Source: an uncultured Bacilli bacterium (GTDB lineage Bacteria > Bacillota_I > Bacilli_A > RF39 > UBA660). From it: a stretch of DNA of 5,017 nucleotides. The notes under the pieces were generated by a model. The model did no database searches, was not told the origin of the DNA, and saw only the letters and a program-made list of their open reading frames with translations. Each line of letters begins with the position of its first letter. Within the stretch, counting starts at the first letter, position 1. Made by a program: the position numbers and the translations under genes. Shown here in pieces: positions 1 through 5,017 of the stretch. Where the stretch lies: NCBI GenBank assembly GCA_947631365.1, contig CANRLB010000075.1:1-5017 (forward strand), in the 5' to 3' direction.

Positions 1-29
1 ATAATTGATTTTAATTTTAACTTTAAAGC

Positions 30-65
30 TGATAAAGAAATTGGTTTATATCTGTTTCTTTATCA
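30..65. promoter_or_regulatory. 11-bp inverted repeat in the leader of the C39-like gene
   Basis: TGATAAAGAAA at 30-40 is perfectly complemented by TTTCTTTATCA at 55-65, with a 14-nt spacer. The repeat ends 4 nt before the AAGGAG ribosome binding site. No T-tract follows on either strand, so it does not look like a terminator. It could be a repressor operator or an mRNA hairpin affecting translation or stability. The dyad is certain; its function is inferred. Confidence 0.5.
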
Positions 66-82
66 ATTTAAGGAGATGTATA

Positions 83-688
83 ATGAATAAAAATAGAATT
101 AGATATAGACAACTAGATTATAATATTAATGAATTTAGAGATAAATTAGGGGATTGGGATATTCCCCAAAGAGGATGTGGACCAACTTCTATAGCTATTA
201 TACTTTCAAACTATGGTATAAAATATGACTCAGTTGAAGTATTAAAAAAGATAATCATTGATAGAAATGACAATTTTGATGATTCATATTTAAAGCCAAA
301 AGGCATAGACCATAAAGGTTTAATATATTGTCTAGATAGGCTAATTGAAGAAGATAAATTAAATATTGAGTATGAAATTATAAGAATTAATTTTAATAAT
401 CCCGAAGAGCAAAAACAAAAAATTGTTAATAATATAAGGAATGGTAATATGGCCATTATTCACGTTGGACCAATGGATGGCTATAAAGAATATGAAGGTA
501 CTTTTTCACATAATGGGCATTATCTAGTTGTTAGTGATATTGATGAAAATAATAATTTTTATGTGATTAATCCAAATAAAATTGGTGATAAACAAATTGG
601 TGTTCCTTTTTCATATGAAAGTTTAATTAGAGAAATTTATGGTAGAAAAGATTCATTTAATTTTTTATTTATAAAAAAGATAAATTAA
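83..688 (+). CDS. C39/papain-like cysteine peptidase family protein
   Basis: The product is 201 residues with no signal peptide or membrane segment, so it is probably cytoplasmic. The start is ATG 83: AAGGAG at 70-75 lies 7 nt upstream, and the longer reading from position 5 only adds translated leader. A peptidase C39/papain-like fold is suggested by a Q-x-x-C-G-P-T-S block (Gln29 as oxyanion residue, Cys32 as nucleophile) at the start of a helix. A later G-H-Y-L-V-V-S-D block carries His146, followed by a strand ending in I-N-P-N (Asn163). C39-like enzymes usually have Asp in that third place; papain itself uses Asn, so Cys32-His146-Asn163 is a credible triad. Bacteriocin-processing C39 domains are fused to ABC transporters, but this one stands alone. 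A peptidase, transglutaminase-like or amide-forming role is all that can be said. It ends 12 bp from the stop of the convergent LysR gene. The fold call is fairly firm; substrate and activity are unknown. Confidence 0.75.
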   Translation: MNKNRIRYRQLDYNINEFRDKLGDWDIPQRGCGPTSIAIILSNYGIKYDSVEVLKKIIIDRNDNFDDSYLKPKGIDHKGLIYCLDRLIEEDKLNIEYEIIRINFNNPEEQKQKIVNNIRNGNMAIIHVGPMDGYKEYEGTFSHNGHYLVVSDIDENNNFYVINPNKIGDKQIGVPFSYESLIREIYGRKDSFNFLFIKKIN

Positions 689-700
689 TAAATATAAATG

Positions 701-1588
701 TTATAAATTATTTATCATAAGATCTACTAACTTTTTAACACTATAATTAGGGATTGTTTTATTTAGCGTGGCAATGCCAATATATCTTGAAGGAATATTT
801 GGTGTAACTTTTATTTCGTATAAAGTTTTATTTAAATCATCTTTAACAAATTCCTTTGTAGCATAACCTATTCCAAAGCCACTTTTAACAAAATCCATAA
901 TTAAATTATAGCTAACTATTTCTGTTTTAGGAGTTAATTTAATTTTATTTTCATTTAAATAATTATTAAGAAATGCTCTTGTATTAGAAGGGCTTTTTTG
1001 AAATAATAGCGGGTAATTGTTTAATTCTTCTAATCTGATATGGCCATTAGTTAATTCATAATACTTTTTATTTCCCACAAAAATATCTTGGACATCCATA
1101 ACTTTTTGAATTTTTAGATCCTTAGTTTCATTCATAGGCAAGTTAAGAACAAGCATATCTAAATTGCCATTTCTAAGATCTTTTATTAGATTTTCAGTTA
1201 AAGCATTTACAATATTTATTTCTATATTAGGATATTTTTCGTGAAATTTTTCTAAATATGGCATTAAAACATATTTACTTACGGTTGTACTAGCGCCGAT
1301 TGAAATAGTACCATAATCCAAGTTTTTAATATTAGTTAACATGTTTTCACCATTAGTAAAACTTTCAACACCATGTTTTACATATTCGAATAATACTTTT
1401 CCTTCTTCAGTTAAAAGGACACCTTTTTTAGTACGTGTAAATAAAGTTATGTTTAATTGATTTTCTAATGTCTTTATTTGCCAAGTGACTGCTGGCTGAG
1501 AAATGTGTAATTTATTTGCTGCTTTAGATATACTTCCTTGAACTGCTACGCAATAAAATATTTTGTATGATTCATAATTAATGTTCAT
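701..1588 (-). CDS. LysR family transcriptional regulator
   Basis: The product is 295 residues, the usual LysR-type length of about 290-310. The start is the ATG at 1588-1586, because AAGGAG (complement of 1598-1603) lies 9 nt upstream and the LysR N-terminus begins there. Upstream in-frame codons give an unrelated 37-residue extension. The winged helix-turn-helix spans about residues 1-60: G-S-I-S-K-A-A-N-K-L-H-I-S-Q-P-A-V at 18-34, then Q-I-K-x-L-E at 37-42 and L-F-x-R at 49-52. A linker helix follows, then a periplasmic-binding-protein-like effector domain from about residue 90, opening with I-S-I-G-A-S and containing L-P-M/F-G-I-G-Y type elements. It is predicted to be a cytoplasmic tetrameric DNA-binding protein responding to a small ligand. 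It is divergent from the DUF2099 gene across 99 bp with operator-like dyads, so that gene is the likely target, together with autoregulation. The ligand cannot be deduced. Family assignment is very secure. Confidence 0.95.
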   Translation of the reverse strand: MNINYESYKIFYCVAVQGSISKAANKLHISQPAVTWQIKTLENQLNITLFTRTKKGVLLTEEGKVLFEYVKHGVESFTNGENMLTNIKNLDYGTISIGASTTVSKYVLMPYLEKFHEKYPNIEINIVNALTENLIKDLRNGNLDMLVLNLPMNETKDLKIQKVMDVQDIFVGNKKYYELTNGHIRLEELNNYPLLFQKSPSNTRAFLNNYLNENKIKLTPKTEIVSYNLIMDFVKSGFGIGYATKEFVKDDLNKTLYEIKVTPNIPSRYIGIATLNKTIPNYSVKKLVDLMINNL

Positions 1589-1610
1589 ATATAAAAACTC
1601 CTTATAACTA

Positions 1611-1638
1611 ATATAAATAATATATATTTTATTTATAT
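1611..1638. promoter_or_regulatory. Palindrome in the LysR/DUF2099 divergent region (probable LysR operator)
   Basis: ATATAAATAA at 1611-1620 and TTATTTATAT at 1629-1638 form a perfect 10-bp dyad with an 8-nt spacer. It lies between the divergent starts, just upstream of and touching the expected -35 of the DUF2099 gene. Symmetry and position suit a LysR-type recognition site. The region is almost purely A+T, so chance symmetry is more likely than in mixed sequence. Confidence 0.45.
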
Positions 1639-1656
1639 CATAAATTAAACTATAAT
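1628..1656 (+). promoter_or_regulatory. Promoter of the DUF2099 gene
   Basis: A perfect -10 TATAAT lies at 1651-1656. Seventeen bases upstream is only TTTATT (1628-1633), a poor -35 that lies inside the two dyads. A strong -10, weak -35 and overlapping LysR boxes suggest activator-dependent transcription starting near 1663, about 25 nt before the start codon. Confidence 0.6.
1631..1645. promoter_or_regulatory. T-N11-A LysR box
   Basis: ATTTAT-ATC-ATAAAT is a 15-bp dyad with 6-bp arms and contains T1632-N11-A1644, the classical LysR-type box. It overlaps the right arm of the larger palindrome and ends 5 nt before the -10 at 1651. This resembles the paired recognition/activation site layout of LysR-regulated promoters. 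Assignment rests on pattern and position only. Confidence 0.45.
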
Positions 1657-1687
1657 ACAATTGAAAACAAAGAAAGAAGGATTTTTT

Positions 1688-3478
1688 ATGGCAAGTCATG
1701 ATGGATGGAAATATGTCTTAGAGACTAAAAAGGGGTATGTCAAGGAAGATGGTGGCTTTACTAGTAAAGTAAAAGAAGCACTGCTTATTGACCTTTGGAA
1801 TTTTGGTTGGGTAGATGACCCCATAAAGATTTATAAAAAATTAGGGTTCAATGATCCAGAAGTTATTTTATCTGGAGTAACAGAACATACAGTATTCCCT
1901 GCTTATGAAGCAAGAGATGGAATAGGTATCGGGTATTACTTACTAATGAATTATGATTATGAAAGTGCATTTTATCAAGCAAGAAGTGATTATAGTCGTT
2001 ATGAATTATATAAAAATGATAATATTATTGAATATGAAGAAAAGTTAAAGAATAAAGTTTTAGATTATTATCGAGAACGAAAAACTTCACAAGTTTTAAA
2101 CTCAAGTAATGGCGCTTTACTTATATATCAAACAAATGAGAAAGATACCAAAATATTAGAGGGGGCTTTAAAGCATTTTTATTCTAAAATAGGAAGAGTA
2201 TATAAATATTCTATTCCTCTAAAAAATCCGCATGTTGAAAAATATTTTGATATGGATAGAGAAGAAAGAGATTATTATAATTATTTTCAACAAAGAGGTT
2301 TAGTAGAGTATTTTCTAACTAGATTTAATGATGAAAAATTTAGTTTTGGTTTGCATTTTGATTCGGAAATATTAGATATAAAAATCATTAATGATGAATT
2401 AGTATTATATTTAAATGATTGGCATAATTGGAATAATTTTGAAGTTGCTAAAGGCATAAATTCAATTATTAGGGATTTTTATTCTGAAAGAGAAATGCAT
2501 ATTACTAGAATGTTTGGTAGTTTTGTAATTATCCAAAAAATAGATGGAGAATTAAAAGCAGTAAAAGCTACTTCGATACCTATTAAGTACTGCCCTCTTA
2601 TGGTAAAACTATTAAAAGAAGTTGGAGGAGAAGCGGCAGAAAAATTATTAAACAGTTTAGATGTTAGTGATGCTAAAAAACAAAGCGAATTAATGTGTGA
2701 ATTAATTAATCAAGTGGTAATTAAAGCGGGATATTTTGATACTAATCGTCCGCTTAACTCTTGTGAAGCCAATGTTTTATTTGGGGCTAGTGAAACAATA
2801 TCTTCAGCTTTTAAAGCTAGCTTGTTAGATGCTGCAGTTATAGTATCAAATAATTTAGGAACAATAATTACAACAAATGATTCTAATACTCAAGGTGCAG
2901 TTAAAAGAATGACGGGATTATTTTATACAAGTCCATCTGACGAAATAACAAAGACTGCTATAGAAGCTGGCATAATTCCTGTATTTCCTTATACTGGTGA
3001 AATAAATCAAATTGAAGGCGTAAAGCAAGCAATAAGTAAGGGATATAAAAAAATTGCGGTTACTCTAGCAGCCAAAGATAATGAGTTTATGGCAAAACTT
3101 AAAGAATTAGAAAAAGATGATATAACTATTTATAAATTTGGTTTATGCTCAACTGGCATTGATGAAAAGACTGCATTAACAATGCTAAATAATGCCGATA
3201 TTATATGGTCTTGTGCTTCCAAATATGTTAAAGAATTTATAGAACCGAACGCCATAGCACAAGTAGGGATAAAAATACCAGTTCATATTATGACTAGAAA
3301 AGGATGGGAATTAGTAAAAAATCATCTAGAATATATGTCAATGTATAATTATTTAGATGATGTTTCATTATGTAAGGGTGAAGAAAAGCCAGTTATATTA
3401 AATCAAGGTAAAAGTTTAAAATTAGTTAGGAAAAAGGAAGTCTATAAATGTAGTGATTGTCCACATCCATGTGTTTAA
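1688..3478 (+). CDS. DUF2099 (methanogenesis marker 8-like) protein with unknown N-terminal domain
   Basis: The product is 596 residues. ATG 1688 is chosen because AGAAGG (1675-1680) lies 7 nt upstream; the TTG at 1661 overlaps the leader. Residues about 269-555 match my recollection of DUF2099 / methanogenesis marker protein 8: an opening strand pair, Y-C-P-L at 301-304, G-A-S-E near 366, A-A-V-I-V-S-N-N-L-G-T at 382-392, N-Q-I-E-G-V-K-x-A-I near 440-449, G-Y-K-K-I-A-V-T at 452-459 and C-A-S-K-Y at 509-513. The family is best known from methanogenic archaea, with scattered bacterial members; I know of no proven reaction. Residues 1-268 are not recognised. They are rich in Tyr, Trp and acidic residues (D-W-H-N-W-N-N near 245) and contain no cysteine. 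All nine cysteines (302, 337, 359, 487, 509, 562, 588, 591, 595) lie in the C-terminal half, and the last three form a terminal CX2CX3C, a possible metal or Fe-S ligand set. There is no signal peptide or membrane helix. It is probably controlled by the divergent LysR protein. Confidence 0.8.
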   Translation: MASHDGWKYVLETKKGYVKEDGGFTSKVKEALLIDLWNFGWVDDPIKIYKKLGFNDPEVILSGVTEHTVFPAYEARDGIGIGYYLLMNYDYESAFYQARSDYSRYELYKNDNIIEYEEKLKNKVLDYYRERKTSQVLNSSNGALLIYQTNEKDTKILEGALKHFYSKIGRVYKYSIPLKNPHVEKYFDMDREERDYYNYFQQRGLVEYFLTRFNDEKFSFGLHFDSEILDIKIINDELVLYLNDWHNWNNFEVAKGINSIIRDFYSEREMHITRMFGSFVIIQKIDGELKAVKATSIPIKYCPLMVKLLKEVGGEAAEKLLNSLDVSDAKKQSELMCELINQVVIKAGYFDTNRPLNSCEANVLFGASETISSAFKASLLDAAVIVSNNLGTIITTNDSNTQGAVKRMTGLFYTSPSDEITKTAIEAGIIPVFPYTGEINQIEGVKQAISKGYKKIAVTLAAKDNEFMAKLKELEKDDITIYKFGLCSTGIDEKTALTMLNNADIIWSCASKYVKEFIEPNAIAQVGIKIPVHIMTRKGWELVKNHLEYMSMYNYLDDVSLCKGEEKPVILNQGKSLKLVRKKEVYKCSDCPHPCV

Positions 3479-3516
3479 TAATTTTAAATTAGAACAAAAA
3501 TATATTCATAAAAAAG

Positions 3517-3545
3517 TTGATTGAATAATAAAAAGCCTATATAAT
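3517..3545 (+). promoter_or_regulatory. Sigma-A-type promoter of the NTPase gene
   Basis: TTGATT (3517-3522), a 17-nt spacer and TATAAT (3540-3545) make a near-consensus vegetative promoter. Transcription would start around 3552 and give a leader of about 40 nt. This separates the NTPase from the DUF2099 transcription unit, although no convincing terminator lies between 3479 and 3517, so read-through is possible. Confidence 0.7.
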
Positions 3546-3591
3546 TAAATTGTAATTAATTTTTGAAAAAAATTTAAAAGTGGGGGCATTT

Positions 3592-4170
3592 ATGAAAATT
3601 ATTCTTGGTTCTAAAAATAAATCCAAAAGGGAAGCAATAGAAATTGCATTTGATACATTAAATATTAGTGATTATGAAGTTCTTTCTGTAGATGTTTCTT
3701 CTCATGTTGGCTCAAAACCATTAAATGGTGAAACATTAATTGGAGCTCATAACCGAAATCAAGAAGTTTTGAAATATTGTTTAAAAAATAACATTTATTA
3801 TGATTTGTTAATAAGCATTGAAGGCGGATATGAACAAGTAGAAGACTATTATTTTATAGTTACTTATGCATCAATTATAGATAAAGAAGGATGCGAATTT
3901 ATAGGCAAATCACAAGGATTACAAATTACTAAAAATATGTTTGAATGGGTAAAAAGTGAGAGATCTTTAAATAAAGTTATTGAAGAAATATTAGAGAGTA
4001 ATGATAATAAAAAGGGTAATGGAATAAGTGGATATTTAACTGATGGCTATTATTATAGAAGTATTTTTGATTCATCATCTATAATAAGTGCTTATGAGGT
4101 TATGAAAAACTACAAGAAATTCTATGAAAAATTGGAAAGAAAAATAAAATCAAAAAGTAAAAATGATTAA
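3592..4170 (+). CDS. yjjX: Inosine/xanthosine triphosphatase (YjjX/DUF84 NTPase family)
   Basis: The product is 192 residues; the family is typically about 170-180. ATG 3592 is chosen over the in-frame GTG at 3580 because the G-rich ribosome binding site (GTGGGGG, 3580-3586) ends 5 nt before it and the family begins M-K-I-x-L-G-S-x-N-K. Family members hydrolyse non-canonical ITP and XTP to the diphosphate and phosphate with a divalent metal, protecting nucleotide pools from deaminated purines. Visible motifs are G-S-K-N-K-S-K (6-12), a K-P-L-N-G-E-T-L-I-G-A-x-N-R block near 42-54, I-E-G-G at 76-79 (Glu77 a likely metal or catalytic residue) and G-I-S-G-Y-L-T-D-G followed by Arg156 (144-156), which matches the conserved G-x-x-G-x-L-T-x-G-x-x-x-R end of the fold. 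The last 20 residues or so are a lysine-rich tail beyond the usual domain. It is a cytoplasmic protein transcribed from its own promoter. Family assignment is firm; exact nucleotide preference is inferred. Confidence 0.85.
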   Translation: MKIILGSKNKSKREAIEIAFDTLNISDYEVLSVDVSSHVGSKPLNGETLIGAHNRNQEVLKYCLKNNIYYDLLISIEGGYEQVEDYYFIVTYASIIDKEGCEFIGKSQGLQITKNMFEWVKSERSLNKVIEEILESNDNKKGNGISGYLTDGYYYRSIFDSSSIISAYEVMKNYKKFYEKLERKIKSKSKND

Positions 4171-4198
4171 TAAAGAAAATTAATTTTTCGGTTAGTAA

Positions 4199-4276
4199 AT
4201 GTTAAAATTTAAAATACCTAATCAATATGAATATTATCATGATGGAGTAACAGATTTTTTAGTGTCTATTTATTAA
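4199..4276 (+). other. Possible 25-residue ORF or gene remnant
   Basis: ATG 4199 opens 25 codons that end in TAA directly at a hairpin. The peptide begins MLKFKIPNQYEYY and continues with H-D-G-V-T-D-F-L-V-S. It reads like the N-terminus of an ordinary globular protein rather than random AT-rich sequence. There is no ribosome binding site, and a stop codon sits immediately upstream in frame. It is either a decayed gene start or chance; I recognise no family. Confidence 0.2.
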
Positions 4277-4318
4277 CTGATTTATTTGATTATCAAAAAG
4301 TCAGTTCAAATATTTTTT
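4275..4318 (+). terminator. Probable intrinsic terminator after the NTPase gene
   Basis: AACTGATTT (4275-4283) pairs with AAGTCAGTT (4298-4306) through nine positions including one G-T wobble. Two further A-T pairs follow after a mismatch. CAAATA and a run of seven T then follow (4313-4319). The stem is modest, and the T-run starts about 6 nt after it, so efficiency may be moderate. It would close the NTPase transcript before the nitroreductase. Confidence 0.5.
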
Positions 4319-4347
4319 TATTTGTTACTATGTAAATGGAGGTAAAT

Positions 4348-4923
4348 ATGGAATTAGATAAGGTAATTGCGTTAAGAAGAAGTAATCGAAAGTTTAAAAC
4401 AAATAAAATTAAGAAAAAAGATATTGATTATTTACTTAACTGTGCAAGACTTGCTCCATCTGCTGCTAATCGTCAACCTTGGCACTTTGTTGTTTTAGAA
4501 AAAGAAAGATTAAAAATTGCTGATATTATGGAAAAACAGTTAGAAAGACAAAATAATAAGGTTGTATCAAGAAGTTATGCAACTAAAAACTATAGCCCTT
4601 CTGCTAGTGTTAAAGAAAGTATTCGCATAATTAAAGAAGCTCCAATTTTATTTCTAATTTTTAGAGAAAATAATTCTAATTGGATTGAAGGAGATTATCT
4701 ATCAATTGGCTGCGCGGGAGAAAATATTTGTTTAGCGGCAACTAATATTGGACTTGGTTCAATTTGGCTTAGAGATGTGAGTTATACTAGGTATGATATT
4801 GCAAAATATCTTGGATTAGATGATATGGATTTAGTGACAGCTATAGCTATTGGTTATGCTAAGGAAGAAAATTATCGAGCCAAGAAAAAAGAATTAAATG
4901 AAATAGTTACTTATTTAAAATAG
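4348..4923 (+). CDS. Nitroreductase family protein (FMN-dependent, NAD(P)H oxidoreductase)
   Basis: The product is 191 residues, normal for the short single-domain nitroreductases. ATG 4348 is chosen because GGAGG at 4338-4342 lies 5 nt upstream; the earlier in-frame ATG 4336 overlaps that site. The FMN-binding signature R-R-S-x-R is at residues 10-14. The second flavin-contacting segment, A-P-S-A-A-N-R-Q-P-W-H-F, is at 36-47. The conserved G-E-N-I-C-L-A-A-T-N-I-G-L-G-S-I-W-L helix and strand are at 124-141, and the closing A-I-A-I-G-Y-A strand is near 170-176. The fold forms a cytoplasmic homodimer with FMN at the interface and reduces nitro compounds, quinones or enones, or acts on other small substrates. 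No extra ferredoxin or BluB domain is present. A weak TTGATT-N17-AATATT (4286-4314) is the best nearby promoter, but it overlaps the preceding hairpin. Family is secure; substrate is unknown. Confidence 0.92.
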   Translation: MELDKVIALRRSNRKFKTNKIKKKDIDYLLNCARLAPSAANRQPWHFVVLEKERLKIADIMEKQLERQNNKVVSRSYATKNYSPSASVKESIRIIKEAPILFLIFRENNSNWIEGDYLSIGCAGENICLAATNIGLGSIWLRDVSYTRYDIAKYLGLDDMDLVTAIAIGYAKEENYRAKKKELNEIVTYLK

Positions 4924-4952
4924 CTGATTAAAAAAATCATTTTTTTAATGCT
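4922..4952 (+). terminator. AT-rich terminator-like hairpin after the nitroreductase
   Basis: ATTAAAAAAA (4927-4936) and TTTTTTTAAT (4940-4949) pair perfectly around TCA. Outside them, AGC (4922-4924) pairs with GCT (4950-4952) past a TG bulge. The hairpin begins inside the stop codon of the nitroreductase. The T-run forms the 3' arm rather than a tail, so it is an atypical terminator that might act in both directions. Confidence 0.45.
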
Positions 4953-4978
4953 ATAAATTAATTATTTAGTTTTCTTCT

Positions 4979-5017
4979 TACTGACATTTTCAAAAAATTA
5001 TCTATACTGACATTATC
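4979..5017. repeat. Two 13-bp direct repeats with 26-bp period
   Basis: TACTGACATTTTC (4979-4991) and TACTGACATTATC (5005-5017) agree at 12 of 13 positions and are spaced 26 bp start to start. The second copy ends at the last base of the window, so the array may continue. Repeated TGTCA-type motifs (reverse strand GATAATGTCAGTA) are seen at the ends of some insertion sequences, for example IS21-like elements. A repeated operator is the alternative. Confidence 0.5.

Noticed and set aside
5..36. TTGATT with GATAAA as a promoter for the C39-like gene
   Set aside because: The spacing is 20 nt and the second hexamer lies within the inverted repeat. No well-spaced -10 is visible, so the promoter may lie left of the window.
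211..456. 81-codon open frame on the minus strand
   Set aside because: It lies wholly inside the C39-like gene, which has motifs and a ribosome binding site. It has no credible ribosome binding site, and its hydrophobic composition is what antisense AT-rich coding gives.
688..715. ATAAATA/TATTTAT inverted repeat between convergent stops as a bidirectional terminator
   Set aside because: The stem is 7 bp of only A-T pairs with a 14-nt loop and no clear T-run on either strand, too weak to call in such AT-rich sequence.
1589..1699. 37-codon N-terminal extension of the LysR frame
   Set aside because: It would run through the divergent promoter and operators. The normal LysR N-terminus and an AAGGAG site place the start at 1588.
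1688..3478. Methanogenesis or methyl-coenzyme M reductase locus
   Set aside because: Only a marker 8-like domain is present. Neighbouring genes, ribosome binding sites and promoters are bacterial, and no mcr or cofactor F430 genes are visible.
3542..3558. TAATTA-AATTG-TAATTA hairpin downstream of the DUF2099 gene as its terminator
   Set aside because: It has a 6-bp A-T stem and overlaps the -10 of the NTPase promoter, so it is more likely incidental.

Overview
The window is about 27% G+C by eye. It uses almost only A/T-ending codons and AGA for arginine, has clear AGGAG-type ribosome binding sites, and encodes tryptophan as TGG with no need for TGA readthrough. This points to a low-GC Bacillota-type bacterium (Clostridia or a relative). 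No species can be named from the sequence. There are no rRNA or tRNA genes, no CRISPR array and no complete mobile element.

Layout: (1) At 83-688 (+) lies a 201-residue C39/papain-like cysteine peptidase-fold protein with no signal peptide. An 11-bp inverted repeat sits just in front of its ribosome binding site. (2) At 701-1588 (-), tail to tail with the first gene, lies a 295-residue LysR-type regulator. (3) At 1688-3478 (+), divergent from the regulator across 99 bp, lies the most unusual gene. It encodes a 596-residue protein whose C-terminal half (about 269-555) reads as the DUF2099 / 'methanogenesis marker protein 8' family. Its N-terminal 268 residues are unrecognised and free of cysteine, and it ends in a terminal CX2CX3C cluster. 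(4) At 3592-4170 (+) lies a YjjX/DUF84-type inosine/xanthosine triphosphatase behind its own good sigma-A promoter. (5) At 4348-4923 (+) lies a small FMN-dependent nitroreductase. A possible gene scrap and a terminator-like hairpin separate it from the previous gene. (6) The right edge holds a terminator-like AT hairpin and two copies of a 13-bp repeat 26 bp apart, possibly the start of an insertion-sequence end or a repeated operator.

The only strong functional unit is the LysR/DUF2099 pair. The shared intergenic region holds two overlapping dyads, one a T-N11-A LysR box, next to a perfect -10 with a poor -35, as expected of an activator-dependent promoter. The NTPase and nitroreductase look like independently transcribed housekeeping or stress genes. 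I see no sequence reason to put them in one pathway with the DUF2099 protein.
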